From NCBI GenBank assembly GCA_963682025.1, contig OY821517.1:23276620-23340619 (forward strand): DNA of 64,000 bases, given 5' to 3'. Positions 1 to 11,058 of the stretch are shown one piece after another. Source of the stretch: Cordilura impudica. Its lineage: Eukaryota > Arthropoda > Insecta > Diptera > Scathophagidae. The stretch's first letter is position 1; every line of letters starts with the position of its first letter. The notes under the pieces were generated by a model that saw only the letters and a list, made by a program, of their open reading frames with translations, did no database searches and was not told the DNA's origin. Position numbers and translations under genes: made by a program.

Positions 1-240
1 TTTTAATTTACCTTTTCTCAAAAAATACTTTTATAGAAAAAAGTACCTTTTGTTAAAAAATTACATTTTGTTAATAAAGTTCCCTTTTGTTAAATAAGTA
101 CCTTTGTTAAAAACTATAATTTTTTAAAGAAGTACGTTTTGTTAAAAAAAGTAACTTTTGTTAAAAAGTACCTTTTGTTAAATAAGTAACATTTGTTAAA
201 AAATTCCTTTTGTTAAAAAAGTTAAAAAAGTGAAGTATTC
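1..240. repeat. Degenerate 17-19 bp minisatellite
   Basis: Variants of a unit reading roughly AAGTACCTTTTGTTAAAA recur about a dozen times, with drift in both length and sequence. The array is already under way at the first base, so its left limit lies outside the window. There is no coding potential. Confidence 0.8.
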
Positions 241-1050
241 ATAAAATGCAAAAAAAAAATATTATTATTATTATCCTCATAAGGTGAGAATATAAAAAAA
301 GGGGAACAATGGGGAAATATTCTCACACTATGACCTGAAGGAAGTTAATGGCTGCAATTTTTTTGCGATTTACGAGGGCTCGACTTTGAGACCTTCCGAT
401 TGATGTATAAGATAAGGTTGCACTTAATATAAAACAAATACACTTTTTGAAAAAAGTGCAAATAAAATGCGAAATTTTTTGTCAGAAAAGAAAACGGGGT
501 TAGATATAAAAAATGGTATTTTTGTCTTAAAAGTTAAGTTAATTAGAACAGCATCTATTTGTTTCTAGCTACGTTAAAAAAAAAAAAATACTGAGCTTTA
601 TTAACCAAAGAAGTGAAATTGATTCTCTTCTTCGGATCTTTTTATCTAGATTTTACCTATGATTCATAAATAAAAAGAAAGTAATTTTTCTTGTGTACTT
701 GTTGGATAATTGCTAACAATGGAAAATTTTTTTTCAATATTTTGAAATCGATATATCCAATAGCTAAAGCAATTACTTGATAACCTCTAACCAATACTTT
801 TTCAGCATTAACAATGTGTGTATTTATGTTTGTAATTCTCAATAATTGCCAGTGTTTAAACAATGATGTCACAATGGTTTTGAGCTTCTTATGGTCATAA
901 AAAAATCAATTAAGAATAAAAAAATTATTTGCAAACATTGATAAATTTTACAAATATTTAAATAAAATGTATGCGAATTAGCGTGTTCCGTAGTGAACTT
1001 ATTTTGAGTTACTAGAATTTGTACGATGTTTTTGTATAGAGAAAAATATG
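241..1050. other. AT-rich sequence, no gene recognised
   Basis: Only short frames occur (the longest is about 71 codons, 657-872 minus), with no recognisable domain. Homopolymer A runs near 250 and 580 are the only obvious structure. Confidence 0.5.
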
Positions 1051-1051
1051 T

Positions 1052-1828
1052 TTATACCCTATACCACTATGTGGTTTGGGTATAATGACATTGTGCTGCT
1101 ACCAAAAATATTTAAACTAGACCCATCTTTTATTATACCATCTTTTATTATAGCGATGTCCGTCCGTCCGTCCGTCCGTCCGTCCGTCCATCTGTGTGTC
1201 CATGTATGAATATATTTTGATGAAATTTGTAGGTCGCAAATATGAATATATTTTGATGAAATTTGCTATATAGCCATAGGACGAACGCTATTGAAATTGG
1301 TTAAATTCGGTCCATGTTCAGACCTAGTCCTCATACATAGGACCCTTATGAAATCGACTTAAATTGCCATAAGATCCAAATTATCAAATATATCTCAGTC
1401 AAATTGGGTTTGTATATGTTTGTTATATCCATTAATCAGTAGTCCAAAAATAATCCCTATAGGACAATTCTTAGTCATAGGCCCCATATAGAGCTGCTTC
1501 CCCATCTTCACTTAAATCTATCAAAAAACAAAAATTTGCACAGATTTTTCTCAAATTTGGTTTGTATATATTTTTTTCTAAATATAAGTGACTTTACCAA
1601 ATATGGTCAGGATCGGTCCATTTTTAGACCTAGTCCCCATACAAATATAGCACCCGATATGAACTTTTTCATATCTGCAGCCAAACAAATTAATAACAAT
1701 GCCACTCAAATTTGGTTAACGGTTATTTTCTATATCCTATTAGTTGGGCCGAAGAGATGGGGTCTCTAAACCATGGTATAGGGTATCGTATAGTCGGTCT
1801 AGACCGACTATAATTTTCTTACTTGTTT
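1052..1828 (+). repeat. Hairpin-ended dispersed repeat, copy 1
   Basis: The unit begins TTATACCCTATACCACTATG and ends with its partial inverse (CCATGGTATAGGGTATC), a palindromic GGTCTAGACC hairpin, then ACTATAATTTTCTTACTTGT. It contains an uninterrupted (CCGT)n run near 1158-1190. Related copies lie at 37949-40192 and a diverged inverted piece at 4660-4900. This layout is common in fly genomes. It may be a non-autonomous element of the DINE/Helitron kind, but I cannot place it firmly. Short open frames inside it (1536-1769) recur in the other copies because the DNA is conserved, and are unlikely to be coding. Confidence 0.75.
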
Positions 1829-2050
1829 TGAGTTACATTTAGGTTCGCAATTATTGTGTAGTTTTGGAAGAACGTTTAAATTTTATATGTAAAATAGTAT
1901 TGAAAAAAATGTCGAAAAATTTTTATGTTTTATTATTCGTACATAATTTAAAGCAAGAACTACCCATTTACCCATTCAGCCTTAAATATCCAATTATATA
2001 TGACAGATTTAGAGATCTTATGTAATCCGATGTAATTTAGACCGACCTTA
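1829..2050. other. AT-rich spacer
   Basis: No feature recognised between the hairpin-ended repeat and the reverse transcriptase remnant. Confidence 0.4.
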
Positions 2051-2054
2051 GTAG

Positions 2055-2715
2055 AGCCTCTGTAAGGTGAATCATGATTTATTATTATACAAGCTGAATT
2101 CTATATATTTCAGTAATTCTTTAGTTTTCTGGTTAAAATGTTATTTAACGAACAGCGGGTTAAATTTAGAAATGCTGTCTCTAAAAAAATCAATGTGTTT
2201 TCTGGTGTTACACAAGGAGTTCATCTTGGCCCAGTACTTTTTACTTTATTTATCAACGATCTCCCTTCTGTTAACATTCTAAAATTCTCTGATACGCTGA
2301 TGATATCAAACTATTTTCCTCTCTTCAAAATTACTTTCCACATTTGTTGCTCCAATCCGATTTAAATAATTTTTGTGGATGGTGCAATATAAACCTTAGC
2401 TCAATATAAAAAATGCAAGCACATGTCCTTTTACAGATGTAAAAATTTACATACTACTTATTTTGTGAATGACCGTGAACTGGACTCAGTTGATACATAT
2501 TAGATCATACCTATAGATTAAATTTTCGTCCGCATATATCTTTCGCAATAAACAAAGCTTGTGGCGTTCTTGGGTTTATGAAGCGACCAAACAGCTATAT
2601 ACATCCCTGGTTCGTCCTATCCTGGAATATGGTTCTATAATATCGGATTCGGGTTACATTATTCATATTAATTCCATCGAATCTGTCGAGAAACAATTTC
2701 TATTATTCTGTCTAC
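2055..2715 (+). pseudogene. Non-LTR retrotransposon reverse transcriptase remnant
   Basis: The frame at 2138-2365 reads a degraded reverse transcriptase palm: a TQGVHLGPVLFTLFINDLP segment matches the motif (PQG-LGP-LF-IND) just before the catalytic YADD box of jockey/CR1-type elements. The YADD itself is not preserved; frame breaks follow at about 2295. A further piece near 2590-2660 (VRPILEYGS then a Glu-Lys-Gln-Phe stretch) matches the conserved region after the palm. It resembles the non-LTR element at 60.5-63.5 kb but is much older. Both ends are missing, so it cannot be active. Confidence 0.75.
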
Positions 2716-2764
2716 GTGGAGGTGTCTAAATGGCCTGAAGAGTTAAAATCAGTAATTTTTTTTT

Positions 2765-4565
2765 ATGTGTAAACATCTATACGCGCATGGGCGTAAATTT
2801 CTATTTCACATTATATTTAGTCACAAAAACAGCGTAACATGTGTGCCGTAAGACAAAATCGGTGTTACTTATGATTGTATTGGTGAAAAAATTATGATAT
2901 GTTATGGTTATTGTTTGAAAATGAAAAATGAAAAATGAAACACGAAAAATGAAAAATAAAAAATGAAAAATTAAAAATAAAAAATAAAAAATGAAAAACG
3001 AAAAATGAAAAAATTAAAAATGAAAAATGAAAAACGAAAAATGAGAAATAAAAAACGAAAAATTAAAAATAAAAAATGAAAAATGAAAAATGAAAATCGA
3101 AAAATGAAAAATAAAAAATGAAAACTGAAAAATTAAAACTGAGAAATGAAAACTGGAAAATAAAAAATAAAAAATGAAAACTGAAATATGAAAAATAAAA
3201 AATGAAAAACGAAAAACGAAAAATGAAAAATAAAAAATAAAAAAGGAAAAATGAAAAATGAAAAACGAAAAATGAAAAAATGAAAAAATGAAAAATGAAA
3301 AACGAAAAATGAAAAATAAAAAATGAAAAACGAAAAATGAAAAAATTTAAAATTAAAAATGAAAAACGAAAAATGAAAAATAAAAATGAAAAATTAAAAA
3401 TAAAAAAAGAAAAATGAAAAACGAAAAACGAAAAATAAAAAATGAAAATTGAAAAATGAAAACTGAAAAATGAAAACTGAAAAATGAAAAATGAAAAACG
3501 AAAAATGAAAAAATTTAAAATTAAAAATGAAAAACGAAAAATGAAAAATAAAAATGAAAAATTAAAAATAAAAAATGAAAAATGAAAAATGAAAAACGAA
3601 AAACGAAAAATAAAAAATGAAAAATTAAAAATGAAAACTGAAAAATGAAAACTGAAAAATGAAAACCAAAAAATTCAAAAATGGAAAATAAAAAATTAAA
3701 AACAAAAAATGAAAAATAAAAAACGAAAAATTAAAAATAAAAAATGAAAAATGAAAATCGAAAAACGAAAAATAAAAAATGAAAACTGAAAAATTAAAAC
3801 TGAAAAATGAAAACTGAAAAATAAAAAATAAAAAATGAAAACTGAAATATGAAAAATAAAAAATGAAAAACGAAAAACGAAAAATGAAAAATAAAAAATA
3901 AAAAAGGAAAAATGAAAAATGAAAAACGAAAAATGAAAAAATGAAAAATGAAAAATGAAAAATGAAAAATAAAAAATGAAAAATGAAAAATGAAAACTGA
4001 AAAATGAAAAATGAAAAATAAAAAATTTAAAATTAAAAATGAAAAACGAAAAATGAAAAATAAAAATGAAAAATTAAAAATAAAAAATGAAAAATGAAAA
4101 ACGAAAAACGAAAAATAAAAAATGAAAATTGAAAAATGAAAACTGAAAAATGAAAACTGAAAAATGAAAAATGAAAAATAAAAAATAAAAAATGAAAAAC
4201 GAAAAATGAAAGATAAAAAATAAAGAAGGAAAAATGAAAAATTAAAAATGAAAACTGAAAAATGAAAACTGAAAAATGAAAACTCAAAAATGAAAACTGA
4301 AAAATGAAAACCAAAAAATAAAAAATGAAAAATGCAAAATAAAAAATTAAAAACAAAAAATGAAAAATAAAATAAAAAATGAAAAATAAAAATGAAAAAC
4401 GAGACATAAAAATGAAAAAAAAAATGAAAAACAAAAAATAAAAAATGAAAAATAAAAAATGAGAATTAAAAATAAAAAATGAGAAAGTGATATATAGATG
4501 ACGCTTTCTTTTTGATTTTAAAAAACTACCATAACAAAAGCTTTAATTACTAGATGTTTACACAT
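2765..4565. repeat. (AAAAATG/AAAAACG)n satellite-like array with inverted flanks
   Basis: From about 2916 to 4490 the sequence is made almost entirely of AAAAATG, AAAAACG, AAAAATA and AAAACTG heptamers on the plus strand. Larger blocks of roughly 0.6-0.9 kb look duplicated inside it (for example 3340-3600 against 4020-4200). An exact 15-bp inverted pair flanks the array: ATGTGTAAACATCTA at 2765-2779 and its complement at 4551-4565. The 133-codon Phe-rich minus frame at 4033-4434 is a by-product of the repeat. A small relative of the array is at 29340-29462. Confidence 0.85.
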
Positions 4566-4659
4566 CTCCCCTGTGATCGAACTCACATGATTTATTTTTG
4601 CAAAAACCCATAAAAAACTAATTCGAGGAAAATCTGTGTAATATTATTGATTATAAGGG

Positions 4660-4905
4660 AGCTATGAATTATCAGGGCTTATTTTTGGACTACTACTTAA
4701 TGGGTGTAATAAACACACACGAGATTTATATAATTTGGATCTTATCTATGAATTTATGAGATTCATTTGTATGGGGACTAGATCTGAGCATGCACCGATT
4801 TTCACCAGTTTCAATAGATTCCTATGACCGATCAAAGCTTATATATTAAATTTCATAAAAATATTTACATATTTGCGACCTGTATGGTCGGAAAATCCAG
4901 ATAAT
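4660..4905 (-). repeat. Diverged inverted fragment of the hairpin-ended repeat
   Basis: On the minus strand this segment follows the interior of the copies at 1052 and 38670 (the bases around GCAAATATG, then GACCTAGTCCCCATAC, then AGTAGTCCAAAAATA, in the same order). Both hairpin ends are missing and divergence is higher than in the 38-40 kb copies. Confidence 0.65.
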
Positions 4906-4939
4906 TATATATTTATCGATAAATTTGATATATGTACAT

Positions 4940-5640
4940 TAGGGTGTCCCAAAAAAAAAAAAAATTGTCCCCCAGCATTTCTTGAAAGCTTATAGGGTAA
5001 AGTACGAGTATTTTTGTGATTTTTTCAGATTTTTCGGAAGAGGTTTAGAGGTCGCTAAAGTCGAATTTTACCTAAAAATCGGGGTTTTCGGACATTTTTT
5101 GAGTTTTATTTATTACTTTGGCCATAACCACGATTTTCTTTGTTACGAAGTCAATATTTTAAAAGAAAAATGTTCAAACTTTACTTTTCTGTGTAGAAAT
5201 CATAAGTCTCGGTAATTTTTTTGCTCATTTGGGTACCCTTAATGACATTTTTTCCGTAAATTTTGCATACATTTTGAAAGTAATGCTTTGTAACTTTTAA
5301 AATTTCTATCATAGTTGAATAAATTAATGACGCCGGTTAATAGGTGGATAAAGACTGAGTCATTTAGAAAAAAATTATTGAAGTTGCTCTTACCGTTCCA
5401 AAGTAATTTCCTTTTTACGCTTTGTACCCATTTTGTGAAATTAAAAATATTCTAAGGAGTGTGCCAGTTGTGCAACGGATTTGTTTTAATGTTAGTTTTT
5501 ATTTTTTCTTTTCAAATATTAAATATGGGTGGTTTTTGTTCTGTTGCAATGAGAGTCAATATGGTTAATGTTGAAAGTTTTTGAAACACCCCCCCTCCCC
5601 CCCAAACCTCTAAGCAGCTTACTTCTCATACTCAAAATAA
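4940..5640. other. Non-coding sequence starting AGGGTGTCCCA, possible transposon end
   Basis: The stretch opens with TTAGGGTGTCCCA at 4938-4950 and runs into the 3' side of the minus-strand orphan protein fragment at 5650-6140. It holds only a 77-codon frame without known motifs and a C-rich run near 5590. It could be the terminal non-coding part of that element. This is inference from position only. Confidence 0.35.
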
Positions 5641-5649
5641 ATTTAAAAA

Positions 5650-6140
5650 ATATTTTTTTTTGCTTTGAATTTATTTATTAGAGCTTTTAGAGTGTAGTTC
5701 TATGCCCTGCAATAAATTCTGAAAGTCTGTTTCATTTGTTACATTAATATAAGAATGAGCCAAGGCCATGCCGCGTTCTGCGACATCATTTACCACGTGC
5801 ATTTGCTGAACTTTATTCTTTGCTCCACTAATAGATTTGTTGTTACGCCATTTTTCCGGATCTGTTTGTAAAAATCAACAGATATGTTGCAGGCTTCAAA
5901 AAAGGCTAGGCTGGCTTCGGATATTAAATCTTGAATTTGTTTGTTTTTAACCATGTTTTCGGATAACACTGCTTTTACTAATTCTTTGCCGTTACTTGGT
6001 ACGTCTAGATTTCGGACCATTAAACGCAAAGTTTTAGTGTCGATACGTTCATCAAAAAACGCTAAGGCAGCCAACTTCGCGGATAGGTACCACTGGTGCC
6101 CAGAAAAGTTTTCAACGTGGCGCGTGAGATTGATTCGTTA
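5650..6140 (-). pseudogene. Orphan transposon-type protein fragment (DVAERG motif)
   Basis: Reading leftward, the frame contains a segment beginning LSAKLAALAFFDERI (about 6085), a middle part around FYKQIRKNG, and, after a frame break near 5790, NDVAERGMALAHSY. This order (Ala-rich FFDERI, then ND-AERG about 90 residues later) recalls a lineage-scattered family of unnamed repeat-encoded proteins. I know of no assigned function. At least one frameshift is present, and neither terminus can be set. Low-complexity DNA at 6180-7020 abuts its upstream side. Confidence 0.5.
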
Positions 6141-6179
6141 AAGATTTTAAGTATATGGGAATATATGTATGTATTTTGT

Positions 6180-7020
6180 AGAAAACTGTTTTATTTATTT
6201 TTGGTGATTTTTCTTTTCCATTTTTTACTTTTGCCATTTTTGATTTTGGCGATTTTTCTTATTGCCGATTTTCGGTTTTGGCGAATTTTGATTTTGGCGT
6301 ATTCTGCTTTTTCGATTTTTGTTATTCGCGATTTTCAATTTAGGCAATTTTTGATTTAGGCGATTTTTGATTTTTGCCGATTTTTGTTATTTGCGTTTTA
6401 CGGTTTTGACGATTTGTGACTGGCGATTTTTGTTTTGTGCGATTTTTGATTTTAGCGATTTTTGATATTGGTGATTTTTGCTTTAGCGGTTTTTTACTTT
6501 GGCGATTTTTGATTTTGGCGATTTCTTTTGTTCGTTATTTTCGAATTTGGATATTTTTGATTTGGCGAATCTTGTTTTTTGCGATTTTTGTTATTCGCGA
6601 TTTTCGGTTCTGGCAACTTTTTTTTGTCGATTTTTGTTTTTGTCGTTTTTTGTTATTCGCCATTTTCGGTTTTGGAAATTTTTTTTTTGTCGATTTTTGT
6701 TTTTGTCGTTTTTTGTTATTCGCCATATTCGGTTTTGGCTATATTTGACTTTAACGATTTTTTATTTTTGAATTTTTTTAAAACGATTTTTGTTTTTTTT
6801 TTGTGATTTTTGAGTTGGCGATTTTTGTTTTTTACGATTTTTGATGTTGGCGATTTTTGTTATTCGCGATTCTCGGTTATGACGATATTTGACTTTAACG
6901 ATTTTTGATTTTTTGTGATTTTTGAGTTTGGCAATTTTTGGTTTTTATGATTTTTGATTTTGGTGATTTTTGTTATTCACGATTTTCGGTTTTGGCGATA
7001 TTTGATTTTGGCGATTCCGC
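6180..7020. repeat. GCGATTTTTG/TTATTCGCGATTTTCGG minisatellite
   Basis: Degenerate tandem units of about 15-17 bp (GCGATTTTTGATTTTG) alternate with a longer form containing TTATTCGCGATTTTCGGTTT. A near-exact duplication of about 75 bp is visible at 6590-6735. All long frames here (for example 6416-6748) are Phe/Leu/Ile-rich translations of the repeat. Confidence 0.85.
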
Positions 7021-7039
7021 CCAAATTCTCCACAACTTC

Positions 7040-7550
7040 TCACATAAGTGGTTAAATTACTTGTCCAGAGTTTAAAAACGGTCGTTTTCATAGTAATTGA
7101 TATTTATTGTATAGGAGGTGCCACGCCCATTTGTCTGATCCCGTCCATTTTTGTCCGACTACTCAAATTAATAACTCATGAAGTCAGAAAAAGTCTCAAG
7201 GCTTTTTCTATTACAGTACTCCAGATATATAACATTATATATTTACTTTGTATGGTGGGTACCACGCCCAAAAATCTGATCCCGCCCATTTTTGTCCCTT
7301 TTCCAGCAACTCTTCAAATTAGCTTAATATGTGCATGCACATAGTTTCAGAACTCTTGCTGTCGTAGAACTCCAGTTATTATATTTTAAAATTTGATGTT
7401 AAAAATTCACTTTAAATGGGAGGTGCCACGCCCACTTGAAAATTACAAAAAAATGTAGCCTATTTTTCCTTCCGAATAGGCAGTTACCTACTGTAAAAAT
7501 TTCAAGACGATCGGTCCAGTGGCGTAGTCCACAATATAAGTTTTAGGAAT
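7040..7550 (+). repeat. Dispersed repeat with GGTGCCACGCCCA blocks
   Basis: Three partial units each carry a GG-GTGCCACGCCCA or GGTACCACGCCCA block followed by GATCCCGTCCATTTTTGTCC or a related phrase, and end near ATCGGTCCAGTGGCGTAG. A second diverged copy lies at 27395-27790. This phrase is typical of non-coding dispersed repeats in flies. The 98-codon frame at 7048-7344 is considered incidental. Confidence 0.65.
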
Positions 7551-7559
7551 AAGACAATG

Positions 7560-8495
7560 ACATGGATTGAGTTTATGTGGATTGAGTTTATTTTTTTTTT
7601 TAAATTATTTTTTTAATTTTCTGCTGTTGATTTTGTCATTTTTATTACAAACATTGCTCCATTTAACTTGATTACTTTCAAATTATTTGCAATTCTATAT
7701 ATACTATTTTCAACTCAAAAAATTAGAATACCCTCAAACATACGAGTATTTTTGAACAAATTAAAAATTTTCTCACGGTTCATGGTGATTGAAATATTCT
7801 TTCAAAAATATTTTTTAGCGAAAGTAACCCATATGTTACTCTCACTACAATTAATTTTATAATATATGCAAAACCCATTTGTCGAAAAAATAAAACAAAC
7901 AAAAAAGTAACAAATTGAAAGAGAAAAGAAATGTTGAAATTTATTGTCGTAGTTTCGTTGTTTGTTTTTGTGGTTTAGCTAAACCACAAAAATCGCTCGT
8001 GTCAAATATTGTCAAAATAAAGACATTTGAGATTCAATTTATCATTAACGTTTTTGTTTTTAACAGCAGAAATTTCTTTTGATTATTTGTCTTAAAGATT
8101 TTATTAATTTCATATTTGAAATGATTAATTTTGTTGCCTTTAGCATTTAAAAGCCAGGTAGTCAATATATCAATATCACTAAGTGGGAACTTTTATCCAC
8201 ATAATTTTATTATGTCTTCGTAGGCCTGCGCAGCGCCGGTATTGTATTTGTTTGTATTTTATTAGTAATATTTCAAATTAATTTAATGTGTCTAGATTTA
8301 ATTTATTAAGGTTTTGTATTTTTTTATATTTTGGAATAATGTCAATATAATTAATAGCAATTTATTTATTTCAAATATTTATTTATTATTTAGGGGATGA
8401 CCTTTTTCCAATTCAAGATTTTTTCCTCAAATTTAAAATAAGACAATTGAATTTGTTTGCGTGAATTTGTTTAAAGTGATTTTAAAATATTAATG
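7560..8495. other. AT-rich spacer with a perfect 28-bp palindrome
   Basis: No gene recognised. A perfect palindrome centred on TAGCTA occupies 7965-7992 (TTTTTGTGG arm). Frames are short and unlike any family I know. Confidence 0.5.
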
Positions 8496-8547
8496 TACAG
8501 TGACGCCAAGCCAAACTGGAACACTATTATAAAAAAATTTTATTGAC

Positions 8548-8591
8548 AATACCACAGGAAGGAACATCGACCCAATTTTACTAGTTTCTAC
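8548..8591 (-). pseudogene. Downstream stub of the split reverse transcriptase
   Basis: This short minus-strand piece continues, in frame, the reverse transcriptase that stops at 25838. Together they read across the 8-bp target copy (8584-8591) into TSKIGSMFLPVV, the segment that normally precedes the PQG motif of the palm. After 8548 the similarity ends, so the PQG and YADD motifs are lost. The break may be another junction: a Tc1-like end (TACAGTGACGCC) sits at 8494. Confidence 0.7.
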
Positions 8592-8763
8592 TAGGGTTTC
8601 CAAATATTCGGATTTTCTGAAACCGCGGTTATCGGATATACATTTTAGAATTATCCGGCGGATACCGGATAACCGTAAAAAAACAAATATTTTATTGAAC
8701 TTCATAAAAACTACTTTTATTTCTTATATGTAAATAAAATTTAAAATACATAATTAAAATTAT

Positions 8764-9470
8764 ATTTTGAAAATTTTTCATTTAAATAATAGTATTTTAG
8801 TAACACTAACGCATTAAGTGATGCGCAAGACAGACGAGATCTAATCTTTGTGCAGCAGTTTCAGAAACCGAAACAGTTCTCTCCGAAACTGTTGAAGTCG
8901 GTTTCGCTGTTTTTAATGCCATATAATGCAACTCAAGATTTGGTGTTCTCATAGAAAGAAGTTTTTTTGAAGGTGTTGAAATCTTGCTTTGAAGTGATGC
9001 TATCATTTGATGTTTCTACCTTTTTAATGTTGGACGCTTCTCAATTTTTCAGTCAATTGTCTTTCTGATTCAACTATGACTGCTATGCTGTTGCGTACTA
9101 GAAAATATCTTAGAAAATACACAATTTTCCTAACTAGCTTCAAGTGTTCAAAAATAGTTATATTTTTGTCATCATAATTGTCGATACCGGGCTCATCCTC
9201 AGAATCTTGAAAATCATCCTCATTCTTATCAACGTCTTCATCTCAATAGTTCAGGTTCAGTTGCACAATTATCTGCAAGTTCGTGGTTTTTATACAAATA
9301 ATCACAAACGCCTAAGTGTATGCTGTGATTTAAACATATCAATATTTCAGCTGGTCAGGTTCTCCCGTACTTTAACAACATTGGAGCCGCATCATAAATA
9401 TGTGGTTTTCTTGAATAACCGCGTATGTCATAAAATCAAAATGTTGAGGGGAGCCAAAAAACGTTATATT
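8764..9470 (-). pseudogene. hAT 1 transposase, C-terminal part
   Basis: Reading leftward from about 9000 the frame gives KPTSTVSERTVSVSE. After a frame break at about 8865 it gives SRLSCASLNALVLLKYY. These are the hAT C-terminal dimerisation block, in which a Ser-Glu-Arg-Phe-Ser core is followed by a Leu-rich KYYF-type helix. The catalytic Glu of this block is kept but the usual Phe is Val. Stops interrupt the acidic stretch near 9170-9220 (EDDFQDSEDEPGIDNYDDKN). Clearly dead. It belongs with the N-terminal pieces on the far side of the mariner. Confidence 0.7.
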
Positions 9471-9660
9471 TGAAATTATGGGCTCGATATAAAGTTTTTA
9501 GAGCTTTTTATTTAACAGTCCTGTAGATATGGGCAATAAATACTTTATAAAGGGTAATTTTTTAAGAGCTATAGGAAAGTCTTCCAAAAAAAAAAAAACA
9601 CATAAAATTCAGAAAAATGCATGAAATTTTTATTTGAATCGATAGTACGGTCCATATAAT

Positions 9661-9885
9661 TTAATGTTTGAAGATTATTTCGTGCAAATGTTGACCGTGA
9701 CTGCGCCTCAAATGGTCAATCCGCTCAGTCCAATTTTGGCATACTCTTTCCAACATTTCGGCCGGTATCTCACGAATAAATGCTTCAATGTTGTCTTCCA
9801 ATGCGTCAATTGAAGCGGGATTGTCTGTATAGACATGAGCTTTAACATAGCCCCACAAAAAATAGTCTAAAGGCGTTAAATCGCA
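9661..9885 (-). pseudogene. DD41D mariner transposase, C-terminal part
   Basis: The frame runs from the third catalytic Asp (LDYFLWGY) to the end HEIIFKH. The Transib left end starts six bases upstream of the Cys codon of the CDLTPLDYF motif. It joins in frame with 21885-22388 once the Transib and one CGATC copy are removed. Confidence 0.85.
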
Positions 9886-10489
9886 CGATCCACAGTGTGA
9901 GATTTAGTCAATCTAGCATCTCAAAATTAATTTTTATATGAAGTTTTAGAGATATCAACTTGAAATTTGGCACGATCGTTAAGGAGATTATAAGCTTCAA
10001 TATGGTGAAAGATAACTAGTGTCCAACTAGTGTCAAAGGGGACTAGTTCCGAACTATCCTCAAAAACACTAGTTGGGGACAATTTTTTTTTACACATTTA
10101 TATTAAAAATTTCTTCCTTTTTTCTCTTCTAACTAAAACTTGTCGATATATTGATATAAGTACCCATTCTATAAAATGTACCATTTCTATAAAATGCTTC
10201 AAGTTTCGAACTTTAGTTTTCGATGATTCTTTGCTAATGAGAAAAATAAAAAGTTAATGTTGTTTCAATGTTAAATTTATTGATATCTAAAACATAATAA
10301 AGAGGAAAAACTAAAAAATTCAACGAAAGTTCTTAAAAGAATGGAAAATATTCAAAATAAGATTTCAATCAAAAACCAAAATAAAGAAATTATATACAAA
10401 TTATACAAAAGTAAAGAGCGAAAAGTAGAAATAAAAAAAAAGAAATTTATACAAAAATAAAAATTCCAGAGAGCTGCAAGCAAAGTTTT

Positions 10490-10646
10490 TTATGCTAAAT
10501 CATCAAATTCATCATTTAGTTGGGTGTCAGACAAAAGTACAATGACCTCAGAAGGTAAAGTAGAACGCTTGGTTTTTGGGGGCAAACGTAAACTTGCAAT
10601 CAAAGGGTCTGACGTGATAAGCAACCTATGCAATAAATCTATGTTG
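10490..10646 (-). pseudogene. Transib 1 transposase, C-terminal end
   Basis: This 3' end of the transposase gene was cut off by the BEL/Pao insertion. The frame reads on from 19508 across the GTGTC target copy and includes DLLHRLLITSDPLIASLR, the conserved C-terminal block of Transib transposases, then ends at a TAA at 10490-10492. The similar block in Transib 2 is DLFNMLAASSDPLISSLR. Confidence 0.85.
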
Positions 10647-10651
10647 GTGTC

Positions 10652-11058
10652 TGTTTTTCCTTAAATTAAGTTTAATTTTTTGAATGGTAGGTAGTTAATA
10701 TGGCGAACTATTTTTAAATATGTGCTTCGCACGAAAATGAAAAGGTACACGACCGGTTTGCTTAGATTTCAATACAAGAACGATTTTATTAAAAATTCAA
10801 AATGGATCCTTAAAGCAAACAATTCAAATTTCCCAAGCGTTTTGACATATAGTGATGACAATTCAATATTAAAACTTATTATAGCCGAAAACTTAAATAA
10901 AAATACTAATACTTAAAGGAGTTAATTCATTAAATTCAAAAATATTAAAATATAAAAATATAGAATGAAGAAAAAGATAAAATGATGAAAAAATAATAAT
11001 AAAATAATAAAATAATAAAATGCAAAAAAAAAAAAAAATTACATGAAATGACTAAACA
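10652..11058 (-). repeat. 3' LTR of the BEL/Pao element
   Basis: It is near-identical to 19042-19502 except for a deletion of about 50 bp just inside the TGTTTTTCC edge and a few substitutions (for example 10705 and 10731). It contains an AT-rich (AATAAT)n tract that could serve as a polyadenylation region. Confidence 0.9.

Noticed and set aside
1158..1190. CRISPR-like short repeats, (CCGT)n and minisatellites
   Set aside because: No direct repeats with unique spacers; all are simple tandem repeats in a eukaryotic setting.
1536..1769. Similar 65-85 codon frames in the hairpin-ended repeats (also 38406 and 39951)
   Set aside because: Conserved because the repeat DNA is conserved; no start context, domain or length constancy.
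4033..4434. 133-codon Phe-rich frame on the minus strand
   Set aside because: Pure translation of the AAAAATG array; no sequence beyond the repeat.
6416..6771. Frames of 90-110 codons in the 6-7 kb repeat
   Set aside because: Products of the GCGATTTTTG minisatellite; several frames are open at once for the same reason.
8494..8547. TACAGTGACGCC as a Tc1 end closing the RT stub
   Set aside because: No opposite end or transposase found; kept only as a remark on the stub.
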